64,000 nucleotides of DNA from Anaerolineae bacterium (lineage in GTDB: Bacteria; Chloroflexota; Anaerolineae; Anaerolineales; Anaerolineaceae). The first letter of the stretch is position 1. Each line of letters starts with the position of its first letter. The stretch is taken from assembly GCA_013178185.1 (NCBI GenBank), contig JABLXC010000006.1:95939-159938 (forward strand). The letters are read 5' to 3'. The notes beneath the pieces were generated by a model. The model saw nothing but the letters and a program-made list of their open reading frames with translations. It did not search any database and had not been told where the DNA came from. Below are positions 53,262-62,941 of the stretch, piece after piece. The translations under genes and the position numbers were made by a program.

Positions 53262-54239
53262 ATGAGCCGATCAACAACAAAAGCTGCGCGGCTGGATCAG
53301 ATCGAGAAGCTGTTGCTGGCGCACCCGGAGGGAATGACGCAGGCGGAACTGGCGCGGCGGCTGGGGGTGAACCGTTCGACGATTTTGCGAAATCTGGCGG
53401 ATTTGCAGGCGCCGATTTACGAGGAGGGATGGCGGTATTTCATTGACCGGAGCGCGTACCTTGTGAATGTGCGTTTTTCTCTACACGAGGCGATGGCGGT
53501 ACATCTGGCGGCGCGGCTGTTGGCGACACGGTTTGACCGGCAGAACCCGCACGCTGCGGCGGCGCTGCGTAAGCTGGGACTGGCTCTGGAGCGGCTGGCG
53601 CCGCGCATCAGCCAACATTTACTGCAGAGCGCGGATGGGATGGACGACCAGGGGCGATGGTTTGACCCGGGGTACCTGCGGGTGTTGGAGGTGGTGACGC
53701 TGGCGTGGGCGGAGAAGACGCGGGTGCAGATCTGGTACCGGAAGCCGAACGGCGAGGTGAGCACGTATACGTTCTGTCCTTATTTTGTGGAACCGGGTGC
53801 GGTTGGATTTTCGACTTATGTGATCGGATATGCGGAGCCGCCGGGGGCTTTGAGGACGCTGAAGGCCGAGCGGATCGAGCGGATCGAGACGACGAGGGAG
53901 GTTTATGAAATTCCGCCGGATTTTGACCCGATGAAGTTGCTGGGGGATGCATGGGGGATCTGGTACACGGAGGGGGAGCCGGTGGAGGTGGCGCTGCGAT
54001 TTGGGCCGCGAGCGGCACGACGCGTGAGGGAAACTCGCTGGCACCGTTCAGAGCAGGTGAGCGACGAGAAAGACGGCGGCCTGCTCTGGCGGGCGTGGGT
54101 GGCGGAGCCGCAGGAGATGCTGCCCTGGATCCGGGGGTGGGGAGCCGATGTGGAGGTTTTAGCGCCGGAGGAACTGCGGGCGGAGCTGATCGAGGAGGCG
54201 CGGCGAATTTCAGCATTATATTCGGTTACCTCGTCGTGA
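53262..54239 (+). CDS. WYL-domain transcriptional regulator upstream of cas3
   Basis: 325 residues from ATG 53262; the frame opens at 53190 but without a better ribosome site. Residues about 10-65 form a winged helix (RLDQIEKLLLAHPEGMTQAELARRLGVNRSTILRNL). A WYL domain follows (residues about 145-220: VQIWYRKPNGEVSTYTFCPYFVEP), then a C-terminal WCX-like extension. WYL proteins bind nucleic-acid-type ligands and often regulate CRISPR-cas or other defence loci. It lies 44 bp before cas3 on the same strand, so control of the type I-E operon is likely by position. Confidence 0.88.
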   Translation: MSRSTTKAARLDQIEKLLLAHPEGMTQAELARRLGVNRSTILRNLADLQAPIYEEGWRYFIDRSAYLVNVRFSLHEAMAVHLAARLLATRFDRQNPHAAAALRKLGLALERLAPRISQHLLQSADGMDDQGRWFDPGYLRVLEVVTLAWAEKTRVQIWYRKPNGEVSTYTFCPYFVEPGAVGFSTYVIGYAEPPGALRTLKAERIERIETTREVYEIPPDFDPMKLLGDAWGIWYTEGEPVEVALRFGPRAARRVRETRWHRSEQVSDEKDGGLLWRAWVAEPQEMLPWIRGWGADVEVLAPEELRAELIEEARRISALYSVTSS

Positions 54240-54283
54240 GAACAATCAACTTTGAGAGCAAGGTGAAATATGAGGTTTTCCTC

Positions 54284-56992
54284 ATGATTGATGAAAAGTT
54301 TTCCCTTACTCAACCAACATGGATGTCTTTTATCGGAAAATGGGGGGAATCTAAGCAAGGGCACCCCTTAGTATATCATTTGATTGACAGCGCGGCTGTG
54401 GCTGATTTACTCTGGCAGCGCGCGTTCACGGACGGATCTCGGCAACGATTTGGCCGGTGGCTTGGCCTCAACCCTATCGATTGCGGCCGGTTGTTCGCTT
54501 TTTGGACCAGTCTGCATGATTTTGGAAAGGCTACACCTTCTTTTCAAAGCAAACACCCGGGAACTCAAGCAGTTCTCGAAAAAGCGGGTTTTGACTTTCC
54601 GGTTTTTTCCTTCAGCGATGCGCGCCACCATAGCCTGCTGAGCCAATGGATATTATTGGATTTCAAACAGGAAATAGGAATTCAACCGGAGGGGATCTTT
54701 AATCAATTTAGGTATGCGATTGGCGGGCATCATGGGACGTTTCACGTTTTGGAAGATAGCGAGCAGAGCTTAGCGAGACTAGCGAACTTAGGAGGGCAGC
54801 GCTGGAAGGAGGAGCGACAAAAACTCTTTATCGCTCTCTACAATCTGCTTGCTCCACCTTCCCCGAATTTATTAAGGTTTTCGCAGACAGATCGGAACGC
54901 GTTCTTTAATCTCTTGACAGGATTCTTTGTTGCAGCGGATTGGGTGGCTTCCCAAGATCTTTGTTTCCCCTATGAAAAGCCCAGGTATCTCCTGAGCGAT
55001 TATTGGGTTCTTTCACAAAAGCGAGCAGAGGCAGCCATGACCCGCGCTGGCTGGTTTGGGTGGAAGCCGGATTCTGAGCGGAAGTCTTTCAAGGAGTTGT
55101 TTGGTTTTGGGGCTTATCCTTTGCAAGAAATTATTGTTAAGGCGATAGAAAATCTTGTTGATCCTTTTCTGATGATCATCGAAGCGCCTACAGGATGTGG
55201 GAAGACAGAAGCCGCGTTGACCGTTGCGGACAAAATTATCGAACGCGAAAAGCTGCGAGGATGTTACATTGCTATGCCGACCCAGGCTACAAGCAACCAA
55301 ATGTTTAACCGCACCTGTAATTTCCTAAAAATTCGTTTTCCTGACCAAAGGGTTAATCTTCAACTTGTGCATGGAAATGCATTGCTAAGTGAAGATTTTC
55401 AAGAAATGCGTCTGACAGCTGTGGAGGATGATGATCTAGACACTACCGGGAACGTGAATGCGATGGATTGGTTTTTACCCCGAAAAAGGACTTTCCTAGC
55501 TCCTTTTGGAGTTGGAACAGTTGATCAAGCATTCTTTAGCGTTTTACGAACCAAGCACTCTTTTTTGCGATTGTTTGGATTGCATCAAAAAGTTGTGATT
55601 TTCGATGAAGTGCATGCTTATGATGTGTATATGATGGAGATATTCAACCGTTTGCTGGCATGGCTGAGAGCAGTGGGTTCGCCGGTCATCTTGCTATCGG
55701 CTACATTACCTGAGCAGACTCGTCTGACCTTGTTGCGGGCATACCAACGCGAAGCGATGATTGGTTCCAGCCAGGCTGCTTATCCACGTTTAAGCATCAA
55801 TGACGGAAGGTGCATTCGGACCCAGAGCCTTGGCAAATATCCTGATCGAGTTATTCACCTTGAACGGATCAACCGCGACCCGATGATGTTGATTGGTGTG
55901 TTAAAGAACAGACTAAGCCAGGGTGGTTGCGCTGCGATCATCTGTAATACAGTCGAACGTGCCCAGCAGGTTTATAAGATACTGGAAGACGATGGATCAT
56001 TTAAGTCGGATGGAGTTTATTTGCTACATTCCAGAATGCCCTATTGCTGGCGCGAGTCGGTAGAGCATTCAATCCTAAAACAGTTTGGTAAACCGGATAG
56101 CCCTCAAACAAAAATTCGCCGCGGGGTGGTTGTAGCGACGCAAATCATCGAGCAGAGCCTGGATCTTGATTTTGATTTACTTATCAGCGACCTGGCGCCA
56201 GTAGACTTAATTATCCAGCGTATCGGACGCCTGCAACGACATTCTAATCATTCTTGGTCCCCGGTCCGGCCATCTGGACTGAAGGAACCTCTTTGTGTCA
56301 TCTGTCAGCCGGATACGACATCGGAAAATGGATTACCGGAATTTGAGAAAGACGTCTTTGTTTATGATCAGGCTATACTCCAGCGCACTCTTTTTACCCT
56401 TCTGCCTTACGATGCCATTTGTCTGCCCGCTGATTCTGACCGATTGATTAACACAGTTTACTCTGAAGATGAACTGCCCCATTGCAGTGAGGAACAGATG
56501 GCAGCAATTCGATCTCTTTATAAAAGCATGGTCAAAAAACAAGGCGAGGAAAGCGCTGCTGCTATCAATCGAATGGTCGGAGATGTAGATGATGCTAGTG
56601 CTCTGGGGGATCAATCGGTGTACCTAAAAGAAGACGACGAGTCGGTAGGAAGAGACGCTCAGGCATTAACCCGGAACAATGTGCTTCCCAGCGTCCAACT
56701 GGTATGTTTTGAAAAAAAAGGAGAGACTTTCTATTTGCTTGATAACCGGGCGGCTTGCAATCTGGAGAAACCACCTCGAGGAAAGCAATTGAAACATGCA
56801 CTGCGTTCCATTGTTACCACGAGTAATCCGAGAGTGGTAAAACATTTTATTGCTCAACCCCACTTGAAAGTATGGAAAAAGATTCCGGCGTTAAGAAGTG
56901 CTCATCCGATCGTCTTCGAAGATGGGATTTGTGAGATCGAAAAAGGTCTCACCTTGCGTTTAGAAGAAAGGATAGGACTGCTGATTGAGTAA
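54284..56992 (+). CDS. cas3: Type I-E CRISPR helicase-nuclease Cas3
   Basis: 902 residues from ATG 54284; the open frame reaches back into the WYL gene but the HD domain starts here, and an in-frame GTG at 54263 is an alternative. HD nuclease residues are visible in YHLIDSA (H32), SLHDFGK (H78-D79), DARHHSLL and GGHHG. The helicase has EAPTGCGKTEAA, DEVHAYD, LLSATLPE and QIIEQSLDLDFDLL ... QRIGRLQRH. Cas3 is recruited by target-bound Cascade and degrades the DNA. Full length, no damage seen. Confidence 0.94.
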   Translation: MIDEKFSLTQPTWMSFIGKWGESKQGHPLVYHLIDSAAVADLLWQRAFTDGSRQRFGRWLGLNPIDCGRLFAFWTSLHDFGKATPSFQSKHPGTQAVLEKAGFDFPVFSFSDARHHSLLSQWILLDFKQEIGIQPEGIFNQFRYAIGGHHGTFHVLEDSEQSLARLANLGGQRWKEERQKLFIALYNLLAPPSPNLLRFSQTDRNAFFNLLTGFFVAADWVASQDLCFPYEKPRYLLSDYWVLSQKRAEAAMTRAGWFGWKPDSERKSFKELFGFGAYPLQEIIVKAIENLVDPFLMIIEAPTGCGKTEAALTVADKIIEREKLRGCYIAMPTQATSNQMFNRTCNFLKIRFPDQRVNLQLVHGNALLSEDFQEMRLTAVEDDDLDTTGNVNAMDWFLPRKRTFLAPFGVGTVDQAFFSVLRTKHSFLRLFGLHQKVVIFDEVHAYDVYMMEIFNRLLAWLRAVGSPVILLSATLPEQTRLTLLRAYQREAMIGSSQAAYPRLSINDGRCIRTQSLGKYPDRVIHLERINRDPMMLIGVLKNRLSQGGCAAIICNTVERAQQVYKILEDDGSFKSDGVYLLHSRMPYCWRESVEHSILKQFGKPDSPQTKIRRGVVVATQIIEQSLDLDFDLLISDLAPVDLIIQRIGRLQRHSNHSWSPVRPSGLKEPLCVICQPDTTSENGLPEFEKDVFVYDQAILQRTLFTLLPYDAICLPADSDRLINTVYSEDELPHCSEEQMAAIRSLYKSMVKKQGEESAAAINRMVGDVDDASALGDQSVYLKEDDESVGRDAQALTRNNVLPSVQLVCFEKKGETFYLLDNRAACNLEKPPRGKQLKHALRSIVTTSNPRVVKHFIAQPHLKVWKKIPALRSAHPIVFEDGICEIEKGLTLRLEERIGLLIE

Positions 56993-57050
56993 GGACAACC
57001 TAGTTCGCATAATCAAAAAATCTATGAAAGGAGAATAAGAGTATTTGCAA

Positions 57051-58601
57051 ATGAACCATCACTTCAACCTTTTGTATGAATCTTGGATTCCTGTAATCGA
57101 CCAGGATGGCGTTCCCTGCTCTATTTCTTTACGGGACGCGCTGGTCAACGCGCAAGCTTACCGAAGCGTGAGCGCCACGCTTCCCCATACCAATGCCGCG
57201 ATATTGCGCTTGCTGCTGGCTGTGCTGCACCGCAACTTTGGCACGCGCGACCCATTAGCCTGGGGGGAAATTTGGCGAAAGAAACAGTTTGATGCAGCCG
57301 TACTCGATGCGTATTTTAAGAAGTGGGAAGCGAGATTTGACCTGTTTGCGGAGGAGCATCCTTTTTACCAGCAGCGCCACCCGAAGGTGGAAATAAAACC
57401 CATTCAGACTCTTTTAATGCAAATTGGTGGCGGAGACACATATACCCTTTTTAACCATATTCTCGATGAGACAACGGTTCTGCTCACGCCGGCAGAAGCA
57501 GCACTGGGTTTGATTACGGCTCAGGCGTTTGCGCTGGCGGGGTTGTGCCATCCCCAGCTCAAATTGTTTTATACCGATGCTCCGTGCAGCCGTGCGATCG
57601 TTTTCTTTGTGGAAGGAAAAACATTATTCGAAACGCTAATGTTCAATTTGATCCGCTTTAACCAATCGGAGCCTTTTCCTCAATCGGCGTTTGAACCAGA
57701 CCTGCCAGCCTGGGAAATGAACGATACTTACATCCCAGAGCGCAATTGGCCTTTGGGTTATCTGGATTATCTCACTTGGCAGAACCGAAGAATCCAACTG
57801 TTCCCGGTGGAAAAAGATGGGCGAACTATGGTTGCCAGCATGACTACTGCACCCGGACTCGCGATAAACGCTGAGATTCGCAACCCGATGCATCACTACC
57901 GAAAAGGAGAAAATAATGGTACTGTGGAGAATGCTGTCAGAGTGCTCCGCTTCAACGAGGAACGGGCGTTGTGGCGAGACAGCCATGTTTTGCTGGATTT
58001 GCGTAACCAAGCCATTGAACCGCCACGCGCTTTGAAATGGATGGAGGAGTTGTTTTCAGAAGGGATCCTGCCTCGCCGCCGACTACAAATCGGCGCTTAC
58101 GGAATGTGCACTGAGCCGGGAAAGGCCAAGGTTTTATTCTATCAAGGCGAAAGGTTTGAGATCTCGGATGAGCTTTTACTCAATCCTAACCTTGTTGCGA
58201 CTCTAGGCACAGCCCTGGCCCATGCTGAAGCTTTGCGGAGCGAATTAGGGGGAACCTCCAGAAAATTGGCAAATTTATTTCTGTCGTTTAATGCAAATGT
58301 TGAGAACGGTCATAAACCTGATCCTAGAGATGTGGAAAACCTCATCCATCATTGGAATGGCGAAGGTTTATACTGGGGATCCTTAGAGACGCCGTTTTTT
58401 CTGTTTCTGGATAGATTGCCGGAGGATCCGGAAAAAGCCCTGGAAAACTGGGAACAGGAATTGCGACGTGCGGCCTGGTTGGCCTTCAATCAAATTGCTG
58501 TGAGTCTGGGCGACCGTCAGAACGCTTTAAAGGCAGTTGCCATCGCACGTAAGAGGATGGCTTACGGGATTTCAAAGGTTCTCAAAACCCAGGAGGGGTA
58601 G
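57051..58601 (+). CDS. cse1: Cascade large subunit Cse1/Cas8e
   Basis: 516 residues. Recognises the PAM and recruits Cas3. It begins MNHHFNLLYESWIPV, the usual N-terminal strand of CasA. LPHTNAAILRLLLAVLHRNFG, QIGGGDTYTLFNH and the C-terminal four-helix bundle are family features. GGAGA at 57030-57034 is 16 bases from ATG 57051 and 10 from an in-frame TTG at 57045, so the start may be two codons earlier. Its stop abuts cse2. Confidence 0.9.
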   Translation: MNHHFNLLYESWIPVIDQDGVPCSISLRDALVNAQAYRSVSATLPHTNAAILRLLLAVLHRNFGTRDPLAWGEIWRKKQFDAAVLDAYFKKWEARFDLFAEEHPFYQQRHPKVEIKPIQTLLMQIGGGDTYTLFNHILDETTVLLTPAEAALGLITAQAFALAGLCHPQLKLFYTDAPCSRAIVFFVEGKTLFETLMFNLIRFNQSEPFPQSAFEPDLPAWEMNDTYIPERNWPLGYLDYLTWQNRRIQLFPVEKDGRTMVASMTTAPGLAINAEIRNPMHHYRKGENNGTVENAVRVLRFNEERALWRDSHVLLDLRNQAIEPPRALKWMEELFSEGILPRRRLQIGAYGMCTEPGKAKVLFYQGERFEISDELLLNPNLVATLGTALAHAEALRSELGGTSRKLANLFLSFNANVENGHKPDPRDVENLIHHWNGEGLYWGSLETPFFLFLDRLPEDPEKALENWEQELRRAAWLAFNQIAVSLGDRQNALKAVAIARKRMAYGISKVLKTQEG

Positions 58602-59147
58602 ATGCATAACCACTTAAAACCCGAACAATATTATTTCATCAAGTATTTGACGAGTTTGGATAACGAGCAAAACCGAGATGTTTTAGCCGTGATGCGCCGC
58701 GGCCTTACCGGCCAGCCTGTGGAGGACTTGAACCTCTACCGATTTGTTGCCAAACGCGTACCTGATTTTGATAGAGGCGTGAAGTGTGAGGCGGTTTATT
58801 ACCTGATTGCGGCTTTGTATGCTTATCATCCCCTACAAACCGACAAAGGGAATTTTGGAAATCATATGAGCCTGGCTGCAAGCAAAAGAAATGATCAGGA
58901 AGCGGCAGAGCGCCGTTTTACTGTCCTGCTGAGCACCCGAATGAGTGAGGTGGCTATTCATTTGCGGCAAGCAATTGCAATCTTAAAACAGCAAGAAATC
59001 CCTGTGAACTGGGAATGTCTGTTCGCAGATTTGCTGATTTGGGATCATCCCCAGAAGATCGTACAGCGAGCGTGGGCAAATGGATTTTGGACTTACGAAT
59101 TGCCATCTGAAGCCGGTGAAAACCGATCATCTGAAACTAAAGCATAA
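58602..59147 (+). CDS. cse2: Cascade small subunit Cse2/Cas11e
   Basis: 181 residues, all helical. It forms the two-copy small-subunit dimer that stabilises the R-loop. LAVMRRGL near residue 30 and ALYAYHP match Cse2, as does the position between cse1 and cas7. It starts immediately after the cse1 stop, with an AGGAGG ribosome site inside cse1. Confidence 0.88.
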   Translation: MHNHLKPEQYYFIKYLTSLDNEQNRDVLAVMRRGLTGQPVEDLNLYRFVAKRVPDFDRGVKCEAVYYLIAALYAYHPLQTDKGNFGNHMSLAASKRNDQEAAERRFTVLLSTRMSEVAIHLRQAIAILKQQEIPVNWECLFADLLIWDHPQKIVQRAWANGFWTYELPSEAGENRSSETKA

Positions 59148-59161
59148 AGAGGAGAAACGAC

Positions 59162-60250
59162 ATGTTAATAGAAATTCACCTTATTCAAAATTTTGCCCCG
59201 TCAAATCTTAACCGGGACGATACTAATAACCCAAAAGATTGCGAATTTGGCGGAGTACGAAGAGCGCGGATATCTTCGCAATGCATCAAACGCGCCATCC
59301 GGCAGAACCCTGTTTTTTCCAAAACCACCGGCGTACCTGTGAGCCAACGTACCCGTCTTGTTGTTCAGGAATTGAAAAAGCAGCTTGAAGCGCTTGGTTT
59401 GGATGCGAAGGTGGCGGACATAAAGGCGGTTGAGTTTGCCAAATATTACAGTAGTAAAAAAGGAAATTTGAATGGTGATCAGACGGTAGTGCTGTTGTTT
59501 TTAAGCCAGTTTGAAATTGAGCAAATAGCAAATGATTTGAAAGAAATCAACGATTCAGACGAGATTAAGAAGTATACTGAGAGTTTTGCAAAAACGATGA
59601 AAAATCGTCCGGGCGCTCCGGATATTGCGCTTTTTGGCCGTATGCTTGCCGACCGGCCAGAAACAAATGTAGACGCGGCCTGCCAGGTTGCCCATGCGAT
59701 CTCTACGCACGCAGTCAACATGGATATGGATTTTTTTACGGCGGTAGATGATCTTCAGGACAGGGAAGTTACCGGAGCAGGGATGATGGGCATAGCGGGA
59801 TTTAATTCGGCGTGCTTTTATCGGTATGCCTGTATTGATTATGACCAGTTGAAAGAAAATCTGCGGGGAGATGCGGTTATGGCGCGAAAAACGATCGAGG
59901 CATTTTTACGCGCCAGCGCCCTCGCTGTACCAACCGGAAAGCAGAACAGCCATGCTGCGCAAAACCCTCCGTCATTTTACATGAGCGTTGTCAGGAAGGA
60001 TGGAAGCGCCTGGTCACTGGCCAATGCTTTTGAAAAACCCGTTTATCCGGGCGAAGCTGGGCTGGTGAACGCTTCTGTAGTTGCAATTGATCGATATTGG
60101 AAAAAATTGAGTGGATTTTTTTCTTCTGACGCTCAGCCGGTTGTAGCTGCACTGGATGGTGAAATTGCATTTGACAGCCTGAAAGACGCGCAGGTTAACA
60201 CATTCGAAGCCTGGATTCAGGAGACATTAATCAAGTTGCCTTTGGAGTAA
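59162..60250 (+). CDS. cas7: Cascade backbone Cas7e (Cse4/CasC)
   Basis: 362 residues. It forms the six-copy crRNA-binding backbone. The N-terminal EIHLIQNFAPSNLNRDDTNNPK, RRARISSQCIKRAIR, and VDAACQVAHAISTHAVNMDMDFFTAVDDL are signature segments of Cse4. AGAGGAGAAACG precedes ATG. Confidence 0.92.
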   Translation: MLIEIHLIQNFAPSNLNRDDTNNPKDCEFGGVRRARISSQCIKRAIRQNPVFSKTTGVPVSQRTRLVVQELKKQLEALGLDAKVADIKAVEFAKYYSSKKGNLNGDQTVVLLFLSQFEIEQIANDLKEINDSDEIKKYTESFAKTMKNRPGAPDIALFGRMLADRPETNVDAACQVAHAISTHAVNMDMDFFTAVDDLQDREVTGAGMMGIAGFNSACFYRYACIDYDQLKENLRGDAVMARKTIEAFLRASALAVPTGKQNSHAAQNPPSFYMSVVRKDGSAWSLANAFEKPVYPGEAGLVNASVVAIDRYWKKLSGFFSSDAQPVVAALDGEIAFDSLKDAQVNTFEAWIQETLIKLPLE

Positions 60251-60254
60251 TTGA

Positions 60255-60920
60255 ATGGATACTCTGTTAATCCGTTTGATTGGCCCCATGCAATCCTGGG
60301 GGGTTCAAAGCCACTATACCGTGCGCGATACAGGGTTGGAACCTTCCAAAAGCGGTGTGATGGGGTTGCTGTGCGCGGCTTTGGGAAGGCCGCGACAAGC
60401 GCCGTTGGAAGACCTGCTGGTTTTGCGGATGGGGGTTCGGGTAGACCGCGAAGGAATTTTAAGCAGAGACTATCATATTGCGCAGGATGTATTGGAGACA
60501 GACAACAAAAAAATTCGTGAAAGTGTCGTGACCAATCGTTATTATCTTGCCAATGCTGCTTTTTTGGTAGGATTTGAGGGCGATCCTGGAATCCTTAGTG
60601 AGCTGCAAGCCGCCTTGCAAAAACCCGTTTGGGCACTCTTTCTAGGAAGGAAAGCTTTTCCCCCTTCGGCGCCAATTTTTCTGCAGGATGGATTGCAAGC
60701 TGGTAAAACGTTGGAACAAGCCTTGATGGAATATGGTTGGATTGTGTCTTGGCGCAAAGGTGAAGAGCCTAATCAGATACGTGTTGTTATCGATTCAAAT
60801 GAGGGCAAGCAAGTCCGCCCAGACGTGCCTGTTTCTTTTGCGACGCGGCGATTTGCAAGCCGGCGCGTCAATACCTTTTTTATACCGGCGCCAACATCTC
60901 CATGCATAGAGGTGATGTAA
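60255..60920 (+). CDS. cas5: Cascade subunit Cas5e (CasD)
   Basis: 221 residues. Caps the 5' handle of the crRNA. LLIRLIGPMQSWGVQSHYTVRDTGLEPSKSGVMGLLCAALGRPR is the typical Cas5e opening, and RRVNTFFIPAP lies near the C-terminus. It starts 4 bp past cas7 and shares its stop base with cas6e. Confidence 0.92.
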   Translation: MDTLLIRLIGPMQSWGVQSHYTVRDTGLEPSKSGVMGLLCAALGRPRQAPLEDLLVLRMGVRVDREGILSRDYHIAQDVLETDNKKIRESVVTNRYYLANAAFLVGFEGDPGILSELQAALQKPVWALFLGRKAFPPSAPIFLQDGLQAGKTLEQALMEYGWIVSWRKGEEPNQIRVVIDSNEGKQVRPDVPVSFATRRFASRRVNTFFIPAPTSPCIEVM

Positions 60921-61549
60921 TGTACCTTTCCCGATTGGTTCTAGATCCTCGCTCCAGACAAGCACTATCTGATCTGGCAGATACTTACCAAATCCACCGA
61001 ACGCTAATGAGCGCTTTTCCTCAGGCACTCCCTAAAAAGGAACGTGTACTTTACCGGGTGGAAATTCGCCGAACAGAACCCTCTTTGACGATTCTGGTGC
61101 AATCTCACACGGCACCGGATTGGTCGAAACTGGAACGCAGCGGTTATGTTGTCCAGCCGGTGTCGGTCAAGCACTTCAACCCGAACATCATCAGCGGTCA
61201 GGTTTTTCAATTCAGGCTGGCTGCTAACCCGACCAAGCGACTGAAAGGAAACGGCGGTAAGGATGGGAGGCGGGTGGGGTTGATGCGGGAAGAGGAGCAA
61301 ATTGTATGGCTTCGCCGTAAAGGCGAAGAGAATGGTTTTCATGTGCTTGCCGTACAGACGGTGAAAATAGTTCAGCCAGATGGTTTTAAGGAGGAAAATG
61401 GTAAGAAGCATCGCATTCACACAAAAGTTGTTCGTTTCGATGGCTTTTTGAAAGTGCTCGACGTAGAGCGGTTTGAACAAGCATTGTACAATGGAATTGG
61501 CACCGGCAAAGGATTTGGATGCGGTTTGCTTTCGATCGCCAGGGCATAG
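60920..61549 (+). CDS. cas6e: crRNA endonuclease Cas6e (CasE)
   Basis: 209 residues from ATG 60920 (TAATG overlap with cas5), after GAGGTGATGTA; an in-frame ATG at 60902 lies inside cas5. Tyr23 and His26 in DTYQIHRTL match the catalytic pair of Cas6e. The Gly-rich loop GIGTGKGFGCGLLSIARA ends the protein. It cleaves the repeat hairpin in the pre-crRNA. Confidence 0.92.
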   Translation: MYLSRLVLDPRSRQALSDLADTYQIHRTLMSAFPQALPKKERVLYRVEIRRTEPSLTILVQSHTAPDWSKLERSGYVVQPVSVKHFNPNIISGQVFQFRLAANPTKRLKGNGGKDGRRVGLMREEEQIVWLRRKGEENGFHVLAVQTVKIVQPDGFKEENGKKHRIHTKVVRFDGFLKVLDVERFEQALYNGIGTGKGFGCGLLSIARA

Positions 61550-61611
61550 GTTTTTCTAATGCAAGACCAGCACCTTAACAATTGAACAGGATAAAAAAGC
61601 GTGGACACCAG

Positions 61612-61656
61612 CCAGGCCGATGCGAAGAATTTGGGTACGAAAGGAAAGCGGCCTGG
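61612..61656 (+). other. Inverted repeat in the cas6e-cas1 gap
   Basis: CCAGGCC (61612-61618) and GGCCTGG (61650-61656) could pair around 31 bases in the 144-bp gap, the only sizeable gap inside the cas operon. It may mark a processing or attenuation point between the effector and adaptation genes. Confidence 0.35.
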
Positions 61657-61693
61657 TTTTGATCGGAACTGATTCAATTCGAAAGGGGGTACG

Positions 61694-62611
61694 ATGCAAG
61701 ATCTGCATGAACTACCCAAGCTGCGCGACAGCTTGAGCTATCTTTATGTTGAACATGCTGTCTTGGAACGTGATAAGACCGCGCTGCTGGTGCTGCAGGA
61801 GACGGGAACGACGGCTGTGCCGGTTGCCAACCTGTGCCTGCTGATGCTGGGACCGGGAACGAGCATTACGCACGCTGCGGTTGGACTGCTGGCAGAGAGC
61901 GGATGCAGCATCCTGTGGACCGGGCAAGATATGCAACTGTTTTACGCCCAGGGGTGCGGGGAGACGCGAAAAGCGTATCACCTGCTGAGGCAGGCAGAAC
62001 TGGTAAGCGATCCACAGAAACGGCTGCAAGTGGTGATGCGGATGTACGAAAAGCGATTCGGGCATCCCTTAAAGCCGGGCTTAACGTTAGAGCAGATACG
62101 TGGGATGGAGGGGGCGCGGGTGCGCAACGCTTACGCCCTAGCGAGCAGGACGTTTCAGGTGGAATGGCATGGGCGCAATTACGATATGAGCAATTGGAAT
62201 AAAGGGGATCCTGTGAACCGGGCGCTTTCGGCGGCAAATGCAATCCTGAATGGAATTTGTCATGCGGCGATTGTCTCGGGCGGGTACTCGACTGCACTGG
62301 GGTTTTTACACACCGGCAGGCAACTTTCCTTTGTTTACGATATTGCCGATTTGTATAAGGCGCAATATACGATCCCTATTGCGTTTCAGACAGTGGCAGA
62401 AGGAGAGGAGGAGGTCGAAAAGCGGACTCGACAGAGCTGCCGTGAATTTATTCGGGAGGAAAAACTACTGGATCGAATCTTGCCCGATATTGATGGATTG
62501 CTAGGCATCCAACCGGAAGAAGAAGGGGAAAGATTAGACGATCCTAGCTGCCCTGAAATCTGGTGGGAGCCGCCACAAACGGTTCAAGCGGAGGGAAAAT
62601 GGTCGTTATGA
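61694..62611 (+). CDS. cas1: CRISPR integrase Cas1, subtype I-E
   Basis: 305 residues. With Cas2 it integrates new spacers. Metal ligands are the Glu in GMEGARVRNAY, the His in GFLHTGRQLSF and the Asp in YDIADLYK. AAGGGGG precedes ATG. Codons are richer in G and C than in cas3-cas6e. Confidence 0.94.
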   Translation: MQDLHELPKLRDSLSYLYVEHAVLERDKTALLVLQETGTTAVPVANLCLLMLGPGTSITHAAVGLLAESGCSILWTGQDMQLFYAQGCGETRKAYHLLRQAELVSDPQKRLQVVMRMYEKRFGHPLKPGLTLEQIRGMEGARVRNAYALASRTFQVEWHGRNYDMSNWNKGDPVNRALSAANAILNGICHAAIVSGGYSTALGFLHTGRQLSFVYDIADLYKAQYTIPIAFQTVAEGEEEVEKRTRQSCREFIREEKLLDRILPDIDGLLGIQPEEEGERLDDPSCPEIWWEPPQTVQAEGKWSL

Positions 62612-62919
62612 TCCTTGAAAAGACGCCGGCGTCTTTGAAGGGGGATTTGAGCCGGTGGCTGATTGAAGTGAAAAGCGGAGTGTACGTAGGGCACGTTTCC
62701 GCGATGGTGCGAGACCGGTTATGGGAACGTTGCAGCAGCAGCCGTGGAGTGGGAATGGTCTTTCAGGCGTGGTCTACGAACAATGAACAACACTTCATGA
62801 TGAAGATGGCGGGAAATAGTGAGCGGCGGATTGTAGATTGGGAGGGAGTGCAATTGGTGGAGAAGTTAGGGGACGCTTTGAGCGAGGCGCAAAAAAGGCG
62901 TATACTAAGAGAGATTTGA
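62599..62919 (+). CDS. cas2: Cas2, subtype I-E
   Basis: 106 residues from ATG 62599, after GGAGGGAAA, overlapping cas1 by 13 bp. It opens MVVMILEKTPASLKGDLSRWL and includes FQAWSTNNEQ, typical of the I-E (ygbF/CasE-type) Cas2. It is the structural partner of Cas1. Its last codons appear to contain the array promoter. Confidence 0.92.
   Translation: MVVMILEKTPASLKGDLSRWLIEVKSGVYVGHVSAMVRDRLWERCSSSRGVGMVFQAWSTNNEQHFMMKMAGNSERRIVDWEGVQLVEKLGDALSEAQKRRILREI
62878..62906 (+). promoter_or_regulatory. Predicted pre-crRNA promoter inside the cas2 3' end
   Basis: TTGAGC (62878-62883) and TATACT (62901-62906) are separated by exactly 17 bases, which would start transcription near 62913, about 29 bases before the first repeat. 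The spacer between cas2 and the array is too short to hold a promoter by itself. Confidence 0.6.
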
Positions 62920-62941
62920 TTTTTTTATTTGTTAACGAAGG

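Noticed and set aside
53951..54283. Upstream extension of the cas3 frame into the WYL gene
   Set aside because: The sequence is Gly/Ala/Arg-rich out-of-frame translation of the WYL gene, and the HD domain begins at the ATG at 54284.
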